Positions 9,806-20,250 of a DNA stretch of 64,000 nucleotides are shown here, one piece after another. The notes below the pieces were generated by a model. It did not search any database. It was not told where the DNA came from and saw nothing but the letters and a program-made list of their open reading frames with translations. The stretch lies in NCBI RefSeq assembly GCF_007989085.1, contig NZ_BJVJ01000004.1:1-64000 (forward strand). Reading direction: 5' to 3'. Within the stretch, counting starts at the first letter, position 1. The number at the start of each line of letters is the position of its first letter. The stretch comes from Pseudonocardia sulfidoxydans NBRC 16205. Lineage in GTDB: Bacteria > Actinomycetota > Actinomycetes > Mycobacteriales > Pseudonocardiaceae. The position numbers were made by a program, and so were the translations under genes.

Positions 9806-10867
9806 ATGAACGAGCGGTTGCGGCGCAGGGTCCTCGACAGGGAGACCGCGGGCGCCCTGCGCATGCCGGACCCGACCCTCGGCCCGGTCGTGTCCCTGGT
9901 GCGCCGGCTGGCGATCGCGTTGGGCGCGCTGTTCGCCACCGCACTGATCGTCTGGTTGTCCCGCGAGGGCTACGTCGACAACAACGACGACGGCAGCGGC
10001 ATCTCGTTCCTCGACGCCCTCTACTACGCGACCGTGTCGCTCTCGACCACCGGGTACGGCGACATCGTGCCGGTCACGAGCGCGACCCGGCTGGTCACGA
10101 CGGTGGTCATCACGCCGTTGCGGCTGCTCTTCCTCATCGTCCTGGTCGGTACCACCGTGGAACTGCTCACGGAACGTTCGCGCCAGGCGTATCGCATCTC
10201 CCGCTGGAGGTCACGCGTGCGCGACCACACGATCGTCGTCGGCTACGGCACCAAGGGCCGGGCCGCGGTCGACACGCTGCTCGGCGACGGGGCGGACCCG
10301 TCGGAGATCGTCGTCGTCGACACCGACCGCACACAGCTCGACGCGGCGTCCGCGCTGGGACTGATCACGGTGAACGGCAACGCGACCCGGTCGAGCGTGC
10401 TGCGCGTCGCGGGCGTGCCCTACGCGTCGGCGATCGTGATCGCGACGAACCGCGACGACACCGCGGTGCTGGTCACGCTGACCGCCCGCGAGCTGGCGCC
10501 GAAGGTCACGATCGTCGTGGCGGTCCGGGAGTCGGAGAACGTGCACCTGCTGCGGCAGTCGGGTGCGAACTCGGTGATCGTGTCGGCGGAGACGGCGGGC
10601 CGGCTGCTCGGTGTGGCGACGACGACCCCGAGCGTCGTCGAGGTCATCGAGGATCTGCTGACCCCGGACGCGGGGTTCGCGATCAGCGAGCGGCCCGTCG
10701 AGGAGATCGAGGTGGGTGGCTCGCCGCGGCACCTGCCCGACATCGTGCTGGGGGTCGTCCGCAACAACGAGCTGGTCCGCGTCGACCACGCGTCGGTCGA
10801 CGCCCTGGAGCGCGGCGACCGCCTCCTCTACGTGCGCCGGGCCTCCCCGCCGGACGAGGACGACTGA
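9806..10867 (+). CDS. potassium channel with RCK/TrkA-N domain
   Basis: A 353-residue two-TM ion channel. The first TM is around residues 33-52, the pore helix and selectivity filter TTGYGD are at 81-86, and a second TM lies at about 98-115. It is followed by a cytoplasmic RCK domain beginning TIVVGYGTKGR (Rossmann GxGxxG variant, with an Asp-rich VVVDTD strand end) and a TrkA-C-like tail. It would conduct K+ across the cytoplasmic membrane with nucleotide gating. Its place between adnAB and nudC matches mycobacterial Rv3200c. Only six bases separate its stop from the first 40-bp palindrome. Confidence 0.92.
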   Translation: MNERLRRRVLDRETAGALRMPDPTLGPVVSLVRRLAIALGALFATALIVWLSREGYVDNNDDGSGISFLDALYYATVSLSTTGYGDIVPVTSATRLVTTVVITPLRLLFLIVLVGTTVELLTERSRQAYRISRWRSRVRDHTIVVGYGTKGRAAVDTLLGDGADPSEIVVVDTDRTQLDAASALGLITVNGNATRSSVLRVAGVPYASAIVIATNRDDTAVLVTLTARELAPKVTIVVAVRESENVHLLRQSGANSVIVSAETAGRLLGVATTTPSVVEVIEDLLTPDAGFAISERPVEEIEVGGSPRHLPDIVLGVVRNNELVRVDHASVDALERGDRLLYVRRASPPDEDD

Positions 10868-10872
10868 CCCCT

Positions 10873-10912
10873 GTGAGCGGCGATAGTCGCTATAGCGACT
10901 ATCGCCGCTCAC
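10873..10912. repeat. 40-bp palindrome, copy 1
   Basis: Perfect 40-bp palindrome (GTGAGCGGCGATAGTCGCTA and its complement). It is preceded by CCCCT and followed by CGA, flanks shared with the other three copies, so the unit has an orientation. This copy lies six bases after the channel-gene stop. Possible roles are terminator, REP-like protein target or mobile palindrome. Confidence 0.95.
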
Positions 10913-10916
10913 GACG

Positions 10917-11012
10917 GCTCACGCCCGGACAGGCTCGCGCCCGGACAGGCTCGCGCCCGGACAGGCTCACGCCCGGACAGGCTCACGCCCGGACAGGCTC
11001 ACGCCCGGACAG
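10917..11012. repeat. six tandem 16-bp repeats
   Basis: Six head-to-tail copies of GCTCACGCCCGGACAG (units 2 and 3 have GCTCGC), decaying into related sequence up to the end of the convergent ROK gene. The array begins four bases after palindrome copy 1. No coding or regulatory role is evident. Such arrays are prone to slippage. Confidence 0.9.
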
Positions 11013-11053
11013 GCTCCAGGCCCCGACGAGCTCACGACAGGCTCACGACGAGC

Positions 11054-12238
11054 TCACACCCCGACGAGGTCCCTGACGACGCCCAGCGCCGCCCCGTGCA
11101 GCGCGGCGTCCCGCGTGACGGCCGCACGCAGCACCCGCACCGGCGGCCGGGCGACCACCCGTGACCGCAGGGCGTCGCGGACCCGCGTGCGCAGCGCGTC
11201 GCCGAGCCGACCGTAGATCCCGCCGAGGACGACGACGGGGACGTCGAGCAGGTTGACCGCGCCCGCGAGCGCGATGCCCAGCGCCGCCCCGGCGACGTCG
11301 AGCGCCGGACCCGGGTCGCGGACCAGGGCGTCGACATCGGGGACGTCGGCCGCGCGCAGCAGCGCCGCGGTGCTGGCGACCGTCTCCAGACAGCCCGTGC
11401 CCCCACACGTACAGGCGCGCCCGGCCGGGTCGACGACGACGTGCCCCAGCTCTCCGGCCCGGCCGCCGGCGCCGCGGAAGAGCCGGCCGTCGAGCACGAT
11501 CCCGGCGCCGACGCCCACGCCGCCGGAGACGAAGAGCATGTCGCGCAGGCCCTGCCCGGTCCACAGCTCGGCGAGCGCGGCGAGGTCGGCCTCGTTCGCG
11601 GCCGTGACCGGGACGCCGACGCCGAGGGCGTCGACGAGCCCGTCGACGTTCTCCCACCGCGGCAGGTTGGGTGCGCGCTGGAGCACGCCGTCAGGGGTGA
11701 CGACGCCCGGCAGCGCCACCCGGACCCCGGCGACCGGGAGCCCGGCTTCGGCGACGACCTCGCGGGCGAGCGCGGCGGCGCGCCGCAGACCGTCGGCGGG
11801 CGGGTGGTGGCGGTGTGCGGACGGCACGCGACGGGTGACGCGGACCGTCCCGGTGAGGTCGGCGACGCAGGCGGCGATGTCGTCGACATCGATCTCGACG
11901 CCGACGCCGCAGGGCCCTGACGGGTTGAGCTGCAACGGGTTCGCGGGTCGGCCGCGGCCGCCGCGGGGGGCTTCGAGCTCGACGAGCATGCCGTCGGCGA
12001 GCAGGTCGTCGACGAGTGAGGAGACGGTGCCGCGGGTGAGGCCGGTCGATGCGGCGACGGCGGCCCGTGACGCCGGCGCGGAGGCGACCGCGGCGAGTAC
12101 GAGGCCCCGGTTGTGGCGTCGGACCGTCGGCGGTCCCGCCGGTTCCACCCGCGCAGCCGGCCCGACGGGGGACGGGCCGGCTGCGCCGAGGTCACCGGGG
12201 AGCGGTGTCATGGGGTCGAAACGGGCCGCTTTTTTCAC
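11054..12238 (-). CDS. ROK-family transcriptional repressor (XylR-like)
   Basis: A roughly 394-residue ROK regulator. The N-terminal winged helix reads [20 protein letters not shown] with [16 protein letters not shown]. It is followed by a sugar-kinase-like ROK domain with the zinc motif [10 protein letters not shown]. It lies downstream of xylB and xylA on the same strand, pointing to xylose-responsive repression of that operon. GTG 12238 overlaps the xylB stop (GTGA) and is preferred; ATG 12211 is a possible alternative, as neither has a strong ribosome-binding site. Orthology to XylR is inferred from context. Confidence 0.82.
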   Translation of the reverse strand: MKKAARFDPMTPLPGDLGAAGPSPVGPAARVEPAGPPTVRRHNRGLVLAAVASAPASRAAVAASTGLTRGTVSSLVDDLLADGMLVELEAPRGGRGRPANPLQLNPSGPCGVGVEIDVDDIAACVADLTGTVRVTRRVPSAHRHHPPADGLRRAAALAREVVAEAGLPVAGVRVALPGVVTPDGVLQRAPNLPRWENVDGLVDALGVGVPVTAANEADLAALAELWTGQGLRDMLFVSGGVGVGAGIVLDGRLFRGAGGRAGELGHVVVDPAGRACTCGGTGCLETVASTAALLRAADVPDVDALVRDPGPALDVAGAALGIALAGAVNLLDVPVVVLGGIYGRLGDALRTRVRDALRSRVVARPPVRVLRAAVTRDAALHGAALGVVRDLVGV

Positions 12239-13632
12239 AGCCGGTTCGCGGTCATCTCGCGGACCGCCGCGTACCGGTCGCGCACGGCGGGCGTCGGGTC
12301 GGCCTCGTGGACGACGGTGCCTGCGGCCTCCCAGTCCGGCAGCGCACCGGAGAGTGCCCACGCGGCCTGGCGGGCGGCGCCGTCGGCCACGTAGTCGCCG
12401 GGTGTCGGGACGACGACGGGTCTGCCGAAGACCGCCGGCGCGATCCGGGCGACGGCCTCCGACCGGGCCGCTCCGCCGACGAGCAGGATCCGTTCGACGG
12501 GCACGCCCGCCTCGACCAGCGCGTCGAGGGCGTCGGCGAGCCCGCAGAGCAGCCCCTCGACCGCGGCGCGGGCGAGATGGGAGGGGTCGGCGGTGCCGAG
12601 GGTCAGGCCGTGCAGCGAGCCCGTCGCCTCAGGACGGTTCGGCGTCCGCTCGCCCTCGAGATAGGGGACGAGAACGAGCCCGCCCGCCCCGGGCGGACAG
12701 GACAGCGCGAGCCGGGACAACGACTCGTGGTTCACACGCAGCAGGGTCGCGGCGGCGTCGAGGACACGCGCGGCGTTGAGGGTGCACACCAGCGGCAGCT
12801 GCTGGCCGGTGGCAGACGCGAACCCGGCGATGACGCCCGTCGGGTCGGCGGTCGCGACGGGGCTCACCGCACTCACGACGCCTGAGGTCCCCAGCGACAC
12901 GACGACGTCGCCGGGTTGCGCGCCGAGCCCGAGCGCGGCGGAGGCGTTGTCCCCGGCGCCCGGCCCGAGCGCGATCCCGCCGGGCGTGTGGCCGACGACC
13001 TCCGAGGGCGCGGCCACCCGCGGCACCAGCACCCCGGGGCGGCCCAGGGCGCGTTCGAGCAGGTCGAAGCGGTACTGGTTCGTCGTCGACGAGAAGTAGC
13101 CGGTGCCGGAGGCGTCGCTGCGGTCGGTGGTGAGCTCGGCGATGTCGCTTGTCCCGCGTAGCCGCCACGTGAGCCAGTCGTGGGGGAGCGCGACGGCGGC
13201 GGTGGCGGCGGCGTGCTCCGGCTCGTGGGAGGCGAGCCACCGCAGCTTGGTGACGGTGAACGAGGCCACCGGCACGCTGCCGACCGCGTCGGCCCAGGCC
13301 TGCGCGCCGAGCTCGGCCACGAGCGACTCGGCCGCCGCCGCGGAACGGGTGTCGTTCCACAGCAGCGCGTCGCGGACCACCGCTCCGGCGGCGTCGAGGC
13401 ACACCATGCCGTGCTGCTGGGCGCCGACGGAGATCGCGGCGACGTCGCCGATCCCACCAGCGTTCTCGAAGGCGGCCTGGAGGGCGGACCACCAGGCGTC
13501 GGGCGCGACCGAGGTCCCGGCCGGGTGGGGTGCCATCCCGCGCCGGACGAGCGCCCCGGTCGCAGCGTCCCGGATGACTACGGTGCACGACTGCGTGGAC
13601 GAGTCGACCCCGGCGACGAGCACCCGCGTCAC
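12235..13632 (-). CDS. xylB: xylulokinase
   Basis: A 465-residue FGGY-family kinase that phosphorylates D-xylulose to xylulose 5-phosphate, feeding the pentose phosphate pathway. The N-terminal nucleotide-binding strand GVDSSTQS (8-15), the conserved [12 protein letters not shown] region, the substrate stretch LLWNDTRS, and the C-terminal phosphate motif [13 protein letters not shown] are all present. It sits between xylA upstream and the ROK repressor downstream on the same strand. Palindrome copy 2 falls between xylA and xylB. Confidence 0.9.
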   Translation of the reverse strand: MTRVLVAGVDSSTQSCTVVIRDAATGALVRRGMAPHPAGTSVAPDAWWSALQAAFENAGGIGDVAAISVGAQQHGMVCLDAAGAVVRDALLWNDTRSAAAAESLVAELGAQAWADAVGSVPVASFTVTKLRWLASHEPEHAAATAAVALPHDWLTWRLRGTSDIAELTTDRSDASGTGYFSSTTNQYRFDLLERALGRPGVLVPRVAAPSEVVGHTPGGIALGPGAGDNASAALGLGAQPGDVVVSLGTSGVVSAVSPVATADPTGVIAGFASATGQQLPLVCTLNAARVLDAAATLLRVNHESLSRLALSCPPGAGGLVLVPYLEGERTPNRPEATGSLHGLTLGTADPSHLARAAVEGLLCGLADALDALVEAGVPVERILLVGGAARSEAVARIAPAVFGRPVVVPTPGDYVADGAARQAAWALSGALPDWEAAGTVVHEADPTPAVRDRYAAVREMTANRL

Positions 13633-13654
13633 CCCGCGACCCCGAACAACGGTC

Positions 13655-13694
13655 GTGAGTGGCGATAGTCGCTATAGCGACTATCGCCACTCAC
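13655..13694. repeat. 40-bp palindrome, copy 2
   Basis: Perfect palindrome with arms GTGAGTGGCGATAGTCGCTA, between xylA and xylB. Read on the minus strand it starts inside the last codons of xylA, so the xylA stop TGA (13691-13693) is part of the palindrome. It could attenuate transcription from xylA into xylB. Confidence 0.95.
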
Positions 13695-14881
13695 AGGGCA
13701 CCCAGGAGGTGTTCGAGGGCCAGCTGGGCCAGCTTCGCGTAGCCGTAGCCGCGCTCGGCCTCCTTGTCGGCGTCGTAGTCCTCGAACGCGGTCCGGTCCG
13801 AGAGGAGGTCGCGCACCGTTTCCCCGGGAGAGAGGGTCGGGCGGGACAGGTCCGCGACACCCGACGTCTCCAGCGCAGCCTGGACGGCCGGGTCGGCCCG
13901 GAACGCGGCGGCGCGCTCGCGCAGCAGCAGGTAGGTGCGCATGTTCGCGGCGGCCGAGTCCCAGACACCGTCGACGTCCTCGGTGCGCAGCGGCTTGTAG
14001 TCGAAGTGGCGCGGGCCGTCGTACACGGGACCCCCACCAGGGGCGCCGTTCTCCAGCAGGTCGACCAGCGAGAACGCGTTGAGCAGGTCGCCGTGGCCGA
14101 AGATCAGGTCCTGGTCGTACTTGACGCCGCGCTGGCCGTTGAGGTCGAGGTGGAAGAGCTTGCCCGCCCACAGCGCCTGCGCGATCCCGGCGGTGTAGTT
14201 GAGCCCGGCCATCTGCTCGTGCCCGACCTCGGGGTTCACGCCGACGATGTCGCCGTGCTCCAGCTCGTTGATGAACGCGAGCGCGTGGCCGAGGGTGGGC
14301 AGCAGGATGTCGCCGCGGGGCTCGTTGGGCTTGGGCTCGATGGCGAACCTGATGCCGTAGCCCTGTTCCTTGACGTATTCCGCGAGCAGGTCGATGCCCT
14401 CGCGGTAGCGGTCGAGGGCGGCGCGGATGTCCTTGGCCTGGTCGACCTCGGCGCCCTCGCGGCCGCCCCAGAACACGTAGGTCGAGGCGCCGAGCTCGGC
14501 GGCGAGGTCGAGGTGGCGTAGCACCTTGCGCAGCGCGAACCGGCGGACGCCGCGGTCGTTGCTGGTGAAGGCGCCGTCCTTGAAGACGGGGTGGGTGAAC
14601 AGGTTCGTCGTCATCATCGGGACGACGAGGCCGGTCTGGTCCAGGGCGCCGCGGAAGCGGGCGATGATCCGGTCACGTTCGGCATGCCCGGTGCCGAAGG
14701 GGACGAGGTCGTCGTCGTGGAAGGTGACGCCCCATGCGCCCAGGTCGGAGAGCCGATGGACGGACTCGACGGGGTCGAGGGCGGGGCGGGTGGCGTCGCC
14801 GAAGGGGTCGCGGGCGGGCCAACCCACGGTCCACAGGCCGAAGCTGAACCGGTCGTCGCGCGTCGGCTGCGTGGCCATCAT
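13691..14881 (-). CDS. xylA: xylose isomerase
   Basis: A 396-residue D-xylose ketol-isomerase (TIM barrel, two divalent metals). Characteristic segments are present: [11 protein letters not shown] with the catalytic His, [23 protein letters not shown] with the metal Glu, [13 protein letters not shown], and [12 protein letters not shown] with metal Asp residues. Two adjacent ATG codons (14881 and 14878) could start it. The upstream region carries a palindrome resembling xylose-repressor operators. First gene of the xylA-xylB-ROK set; its stop codon lies within palindrome copy 2. Confidence 0.95.
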   Translation of the reverse strand: MMATQPTRDDRFSFGLWTVGWPARDPFGDATRPALDPVESVHRLSDLGAWGVTFHDDDLVPFGTGHAERDRIIARFRGALDQTGLVVPMMTTNLFTHPVFKDGAFTSNDRGVRRFALRKVLRHLDLAAELGASTYVFWGGREGAEVDQAKDIRAALDRYREGIDLLAEYVKEQGYGIRFAIEPKPNEPRGDILLPTLGHALAFINELEHGDIVGVNPEVGHEQMAGLNYTAGIAQALWAGKLFHLDLNGQRGVKYDQDLIFGHGDLLNAFSLVDLLENGAPGGGPVYDGPRHFDYKPLRTEDVDGVWDSAAANMRTYLLLRERAAAFRADPAVQAALETSGVADLSRPTLSPGETVRDLLSDRTAFEDYDADKEAERGYGYAKLAQLALEHLLGAL

Positions 14882-14889
14882 CGCCCCTT

Positions 14890-14909
14890 TTGTTCGATGT
14901 CCGAACTAA
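14890..14909 (-). promoter_or_regulatory. candidate xylose operator
   Basis: TTGTTCG-ATGTC-CGAACTAA, nine bases before the xylA ATG, with a perfect GTTCG/CGAAC inverted core and near-symmetric flanks. Layout and AT-rich ends resemble operators of ROK-type XylR proteins. Its position between divergent xylA and xthA means it could also affect xthA. Confidence 0.55.
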
Positions 14910-14924
14910 TAGGGAAACGGTAGC

Positions 14925-15794
14925 GTGCCGCTCGTGCGTCTGGCCACCTGGAACGTGAACTCGGCGAAGATCCGGCTCCCACGGCTGCTGCCCTGGCTCG
15001 ACCAGCGCGCGCCCGACGTCGTGTGCCTGCAGGAGACCAAGGCGTCCGACGCCGAGTGGTCCGAGACCTACGACGCCGAGCTGCGCGAGCGCGGCTACGA
15101 GGTCGCCCACTACGGGCAGGGCCGGTGGAACGGCGTCGCGCTGCTCTCCCGCGTCGGCCTCGACGACGTCGAGCGCGGACTGCCCGGCGAGCCCCGCTTC
15201 CCCGCCGACGACTCCGCCCCCGAGGCCCGCGCCCTCTCCGCGACCTGCGGCGGGCTGCGGGTGACGTCGGTCTACGTGCCCAACGGCCGCACCCCCGACG
15301 ACCCGCACTACGCCTACAAGCTCCGCTGGCTCGACGCGTTGCACGCCATGGTGTCCGACGGCCCGACCAGCAGTTCCGTGGTCGCCGGGGACATGAACAT
15401 CGCCCCCACGGACGCCGACGTCTGGGACCCGTCGCTGTTCGTCGACTCCACCCACGTGACCCCGGCCGAACGCAAGGCACTGGAGAGCCTCACTGGCCTC
15501 GGCCTGCACGACGTCGTCCGCGACCGCTGGCCCGGTGAGCGCGTCTTCTCCTACTGGGACTACCGCGCCGGACGGTTCCACCAGGACCAGGGCATGCGCA
15601 TCGACCTCGTCCTCGTCGGCGACGACGCCGTCGGCAGGGTGCGGGCCGCGTGGATCGACCGTCAGGCGCGCAAGGGATCCGGGCCCAGCGACCACGCGCC
15701 GGTGATGGTCGACCTCGACGAGGCCCCCGACGGCGACATCGGCCCCGTCGTCCCGCCGCCCACGACCCCGGCAAAGCTCCCCCACCTCGGTTGA
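14925..15794 (+). CDS. xthA: exodeoxyribonuclease III (AP endonuclease family)
   Basis: A 289-residue Mg2+-dependent 3'-5' exonuclease/AP endonuclease of base-excision repair. Signature motifs are present: ATWNVNSAK (Asn ligand), VCLQETK (catalytic Glu), VYVPNGR, AGDMNIAPTDADV (Asp/Asn pair), DLVLVGDD and the terminal GPSDHAPV with the catalytic His. It starts at GTG 14925; GTG 14934 is an alternative. It is divergent from xylA. Confidence 0.92.
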   Translation: MPLVRLATWNVNSAKIRLPRLLPWLDQRAPDVVCLQETKASDAEWSETYDAELRERGYEVAHYGQGRWNGVALLSRVGLDDVERGLPGEPRFPADDSAPEARALSATCGGLRVTSVYVPNGRTPDDPHYAYKLRWLDALHAMVSDGPTSSSVVAGDMNIAPTDADVWDPSLFVDSTHVTPAERKALESLTGLGLHDVVRDRWPGERVFSYWDYRAGRFHQDQGMRIDLVLVGDDAVGRVRAAWIDRQARKGSGPSDHAPVMVDLDEAPDGDIGPVVPPPTTPAKLPHLG

Positions 15795-15963
15795 CCGTGG
15801 GCGCGACCGGCTCGGTCGGTCGCATCGCCGGTCCGCACCCTCCGGCGGTTCGTCCGAAACGGCCGTTGTCAAGATCTGGTGGAGACTCGCGGGGTAGGAG
15901 AGGATTCGACCATGCCTCGGGGGGACACCGTGGTCCTCCTGTGCAGCACCGAGGGGGACGACG

Positions 15964-17313
<1,350 letters not shown>

Positions 17314-17443
17314 CGACGGGCCGCGGGTCGACCCGATCGGGCTGATCAGGGCGGATTCGGACGGTTCCGGCGTGCGCGGGCGTTACGCCGGATGGAGTAT
17401 TGCCGCGACGAACCATCCGCCGACCCGAACATGGAGCCCGCTC

Positions 17444-18175
17444 ATGAGCCACCGCAGCGGCCGCATCGCCGCCGGAACCCTGATCGCAGGCCTCGCCCTC
17501 GTGAGCGCCGCGGCCTGTTCCTCGGGCACCGACGCCGACGCGCCTGCCCCCGGCGCCACGCCGCCGCCGGCCGCGTCGGCCCAGCCTGGGGCGGGCGGCC
17601 AGGCCACCGAGGCGCAGCGCGCCGCGTTCGGCCAGGCCCACCAGGGCGCGCTGGCCCTCATCGCGCTCGGCGGCCTCGGCACCAGCCAGGGCGACGGCGA
17701 CCAGGTCAAGGGCCTCGCGCCCGACGTGACCTCCAACGGCCAGGCCCTCGACCAGGCGATCCGCGATCAGGCCAGCGCCCAGGGCGTTGCCCTGACCGAC
17801 GGCCTCACCTCGGCGCAGCAGCAGGTCATCGACGACCTGCAGGCCCGCAACGGCCAGCCGTTCGACCAGGCCTGGCTGCGCGCCGCGCTCGACATGGAGC
17901 AGCAGGCCCGGGACGCGGCGAACGCGATCCTGAACGACCCCGACGCCTCCCCGGAGGCCAAGCAGGCCGCGCAGGACGCGCTCGCGAAGCTCGACGCGCT
18001 GAAGACCAAGCTGACCTCGGCGTCGACGTCCGCCGGCTCGGCCGTCCCCCGCTCGGTGAACGCGGGCACCGGCGGCCAGGCCGAGTCGTCCGACGACGTC
18101 CTGCCGGTCGCGCTCATCGGCGGCGGCGCGGTCCTCCTCGCGGGCGCCGGCCTGTGGCGTCGTCGCCAGGTCTGA
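17444..18175 (+). CDS. lipoprotein-like DUF4142 protein with C-terminal membrane anchor
   Basis: A 243-residue protein. The N-terminal signal ends AAACSSG with Cys25, an imperfect lipobox, and is followed by an Ala/Pro/Gly-rich linker. The central helical region (about 55-195) resembles DUF4142/ferritin-like domains. The C-terminus is LPVALIGGG, a hydrophobic helix, and a basic tail WRRRQV, the topology of a sortase substrate or a simple tail anchor. The stop overlaps the sortase start (TGATG), so the two are co-translated. Whether the N-terminal Cys is lipidated is uncertain. Confidence 0.72.
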   Translation: MSHRSGRIAAGTLIAGLALVSAAACSSGTDADAPAPGATPPPAASAQPGAGGQATEAQRAAFGQAHQGALALIALGGLGTSQGDGDQVKGLAPDVTSNGQALDQAIRDQASAQGVALTDGLTSAQQQVIDDLQARNGQPFDQAWLRAALDMEQQARDAANAILNDPDASPEAKQAAQDALAKLDALKTKLTSASTSAGSAVPRSVNAGTGGQAESSDDVLPVALIGGGAVLLAGAGLWRRRQV

Positions 18176-18780
18176 TGACGTCCCCCTCCGCCGGGCCCGT
18201 CGCGGGGCGGGTCCGGCGGTGGGTCGCGATCCTGGGGGCGGTCTGCCTCGTGGCGGGCGTACTGGTGCTCGCGCTGCGACCACCCCACGACATCGGGACG
18301 GTCCCGGTCGCCGGTCCCGCGCACGGGTCGCCGGTCGCCCCGGGCCTCGCCCCGGCGACGGTGACGATCCGCGGCGTCGACGTTCCCGTCGTCCCCGTCT
18401 CGACGGCCCTCGACGGGTCGCTCACCCTTCCCGACGAGCCGTCGACGGTCGGCTGGTGGTCACCCGGCGCGCTGCCCGGCTCGGGTTCGGGATCGGTCGT
18501 GCTGGCGGGGCACGTCGACTCCCGGCTGCTGGGCCTGGGCGCCTTCGCCGTGCTGCGCGAGCTGGGCGTCGGCGAGCGGATCACCCTGCGCGGCGACGAC
18601 GGCCGGGACGTCGCCTACGACGTCGTCGCCCGCCGCGAGTACCGCAAGGCCGAGCTCCCGCCCGACCTGTTCGCCCGCGACGGCGCTGCCCGCCTCGTCC
18701 TGATCACCTGCGGTGGCCGCTTCGACTCCACGACCCGCAGCTACGACGACAACGTGGTGGTGTTCGCCGAACCCCTGTGA
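18175..18780 (+). CDS. class F-like sortase
   Basis: A 201-residue membrane-anchored transpeptidase: one N-terminal TM (about 16-34), a short linker, then a sortase barrel with the catalytic His in VVLAGHVDS, Cys in LVLITCGG and Arg in STTRSYDDN. It would act on the outer face of the membrane, joining a sorting-motif protein to a cell-wall acceptor. Translation is coupled to the preceding anchored protein, the obvious candidate substrate. The stop codon lies inside palindrome copy 3. Confidence 0.88.
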   Translation: MTSPSAGPVAGRVRRWVAILGAVCLVAGVLVLALRPPHDIGTVPVAGPAHGSPVAPGLAPATVTIRGVDVPVVPVSTALDGSLTLPDEPSTVGWWSPGALPGSGSGSVVLAGHVDSRLLGLGAFAVLRELGVGERITLRGDDGRDVAYDVVARREYRKAELPPDLFARDGAARLVLITCGGRFDSTTRSYDDNVVVFAEPL

Positions 18781-18816
18781 GTGGCAATAGTCGCTATAGC
18801 GACTATTGCCACTCAC
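18777..18816. repeat. 40-bp palindrome, copy 3
   Basis: Perfect palindrome, arms GTGAGTGGCAATAGTCGCTA. The sortase stop codon (18778-18780) is within its first bases, and the preceding CCCCT belongs to the shared flank. Compared with copy 2 it has a compensated change in both arms (GGCGATAG to GGCAATAG, and CTATCGCC to CTATTGCC), evidence that symmetry is maintained. Confidence 0.95.
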
Positions 18817-18852
18817 GAGCCCCGCGCAGGCAGCCGGGTACCGTTCCGGATC

Positions 18853-20106
18853 GTGAGCACGACTCCTACCGCCCCCGAGTTCGCCGCCGTCCGCGCCGCC
18901 GCCGAGCGTGCCGCCGCGGCCGCACCGGGAGTCCGCTCGGCCGGCGGCCCGGCCATCGACGCCGCCCTGCGCGAGGGCGCCGCCCTGCTGCGCGACCGCT
19001 CCGGGGTCCTGTTGGCCGCCAACGGCGCCGACGTCGACGCCGCACGCCGGGGCGGGATGGCCGCGGGCCTGCTCGACCGGCTCACCCTCACCCCGGAACG
19101 CCTGGCCGACATGGCCGTCCAGCTCGAGGTCCTCGCCGACACCCCCGAGCCGCCCACCGAGCGCGAGGTCCGCACCCTGCCGACCGGTGAGCGCGTGTTC
19201 GAGCGGCGCATCCCCGTCGGCGTCATCGGCGCGGTGTTCGAGGCCCGCCCCAACGTGACCGTCGACGTCGCGTCCCAGGTCCTCAAGGCGCGCAGCGCCG
19301 CCGTCCTGCGCACCGGGGCCGCGGCCCTCGGCAGCGCGACCGCGCTCGTCGAGCAGGTCATCGCCCCCGCGCTGGAGGCCAACGGCGTCCCGCCCGCCGC
19401 CGTCCAGCTCGTCCCGACGCCCGGCCACGCCGGCGCCGACGCCCTCGTCGGGCTCCCCGACCTCGTGCCCCTGGTCGTCGTGCGCGGCAGCGGCGAGGTC
19501 ACCCGGCGGCTGTCCGCGCTCGGCGCGACCGCCGGCACCCGCATCCTGGCCCACGCCGACGGCGGCGGGGTGCTCTACCTCGACGCCACCGCCGACCCGG
19601 AGCAGGTCACCCGGCTCGTGGCGGCGAGCACCGACCGGCTCGGCGTCTGCAACCGGCTCAACCTCCTGCTCATCGACCGCCCGGTCTACGACGCGCTCCT
19701 CCCCGTCGCGGAGAAGGTCCTGTCGGACAAGGGGATCGAGCTGAGCCGGCCCCCGCACGAGCACCAGCTCGGCCACGAGTGGGCGCTCGACTCGGGCAAC
19801 GAGTCGCACGTGACGGTCCAGCCCGTCGACGGCGCGGTCGACGCCGCGCACACCGCCGCCCGCGAGACCAGCGGCCTGGCCGCCACGGTGTGCGCGCGCG
19901 ACGAGGACGCGGCGACCGCGTTCATCGACGCCTACACCGGCACCGGCGTCTTCTGGAACACGACGACCCGGCTGCTCGACGGTTACAAGCTGCTCGGCCT
20001 GCCGGAGACGGGGATCAACGTCGACCGCACCCCGGGCCCCCGCGGCCCGGTCACCTACCCGGACCTGGCGCTGCGCCAGTTCGTGGTCCTCCCGCCGCGC
20101 TCCTAG
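18853..20106 (+). CDS. proA: gamma-glutamyl phosphate reductase
   Basis: A 417-residue NADPH-dependent reductase of proline biosynthesis, converting glutamyl-5-phosphate to glutamate semialdehyde. The aldehyde-dehydrogenase fold has IGAVFEARPNVTVD, the catalytic Cys in TDRLGVCNRLN, and the C-terminal GTGVFWNTTTR and GPRGPVTYPDL segments. Length is typical. GTG 18853 is chosen; the apparent extension to 18781 is translation of palindrome copy 3. No proB is adjacent. Confidence 0.95.
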   Translation: MSTTPTAPEFAAVRAAAERAAAAAPGVRSAGGPAIDAALREGAALLRDRSGVLLAANGADVDAARRGGMAAGLLDRLTLTPERLADMAVQLEVLADTPEPPTEREVRTLPTGERVFERRIPVGVIGAVFEARPNVTVDVASQVLKARSAAVLRTGAAALGSATALVEQVIAPALEANGVPPAAVQLVPTPGHAGADALVGLPDLVPLVVVRGSGEVTRRLSALGATAGTRILAHADGGGVLYLDATADPEQVTRLVAASTDRLGVCNRLNLLLIDRPVYDALLPVAEKVLSDKGIELSRPPHEHQLGHEWALDSGNESHVTVQPVDGAVDAAHTAARETSGLAATVCARDEDAATAFIDAYTGTGVFWNTTTRLLDGYKLLGLPETGINVDRTPGPRGPVTYPDLALRQFVVLPPRS

Positions 20107-20250
20107 AAACGCCCGGCCGGTCGCCGTCGGAGGCGGCGAACGACGGCGAGTGCGGAGATCCTCTACCCGTATCGGCCGACGACGGATGGCCGCGGATCGG
20201 CCAGAGTCTGCAGTGGACACCCGTCGCCCGGCCGAGAGTGGAGCGCACCC

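Noticed and set aside
18781-18852. ProA starting [12 protein letters not shown]
   Set aside because: These residues are the translation of palindrome copy 3; the same peptide appears wherever the palindrome is read, so it is not an N-terminus.
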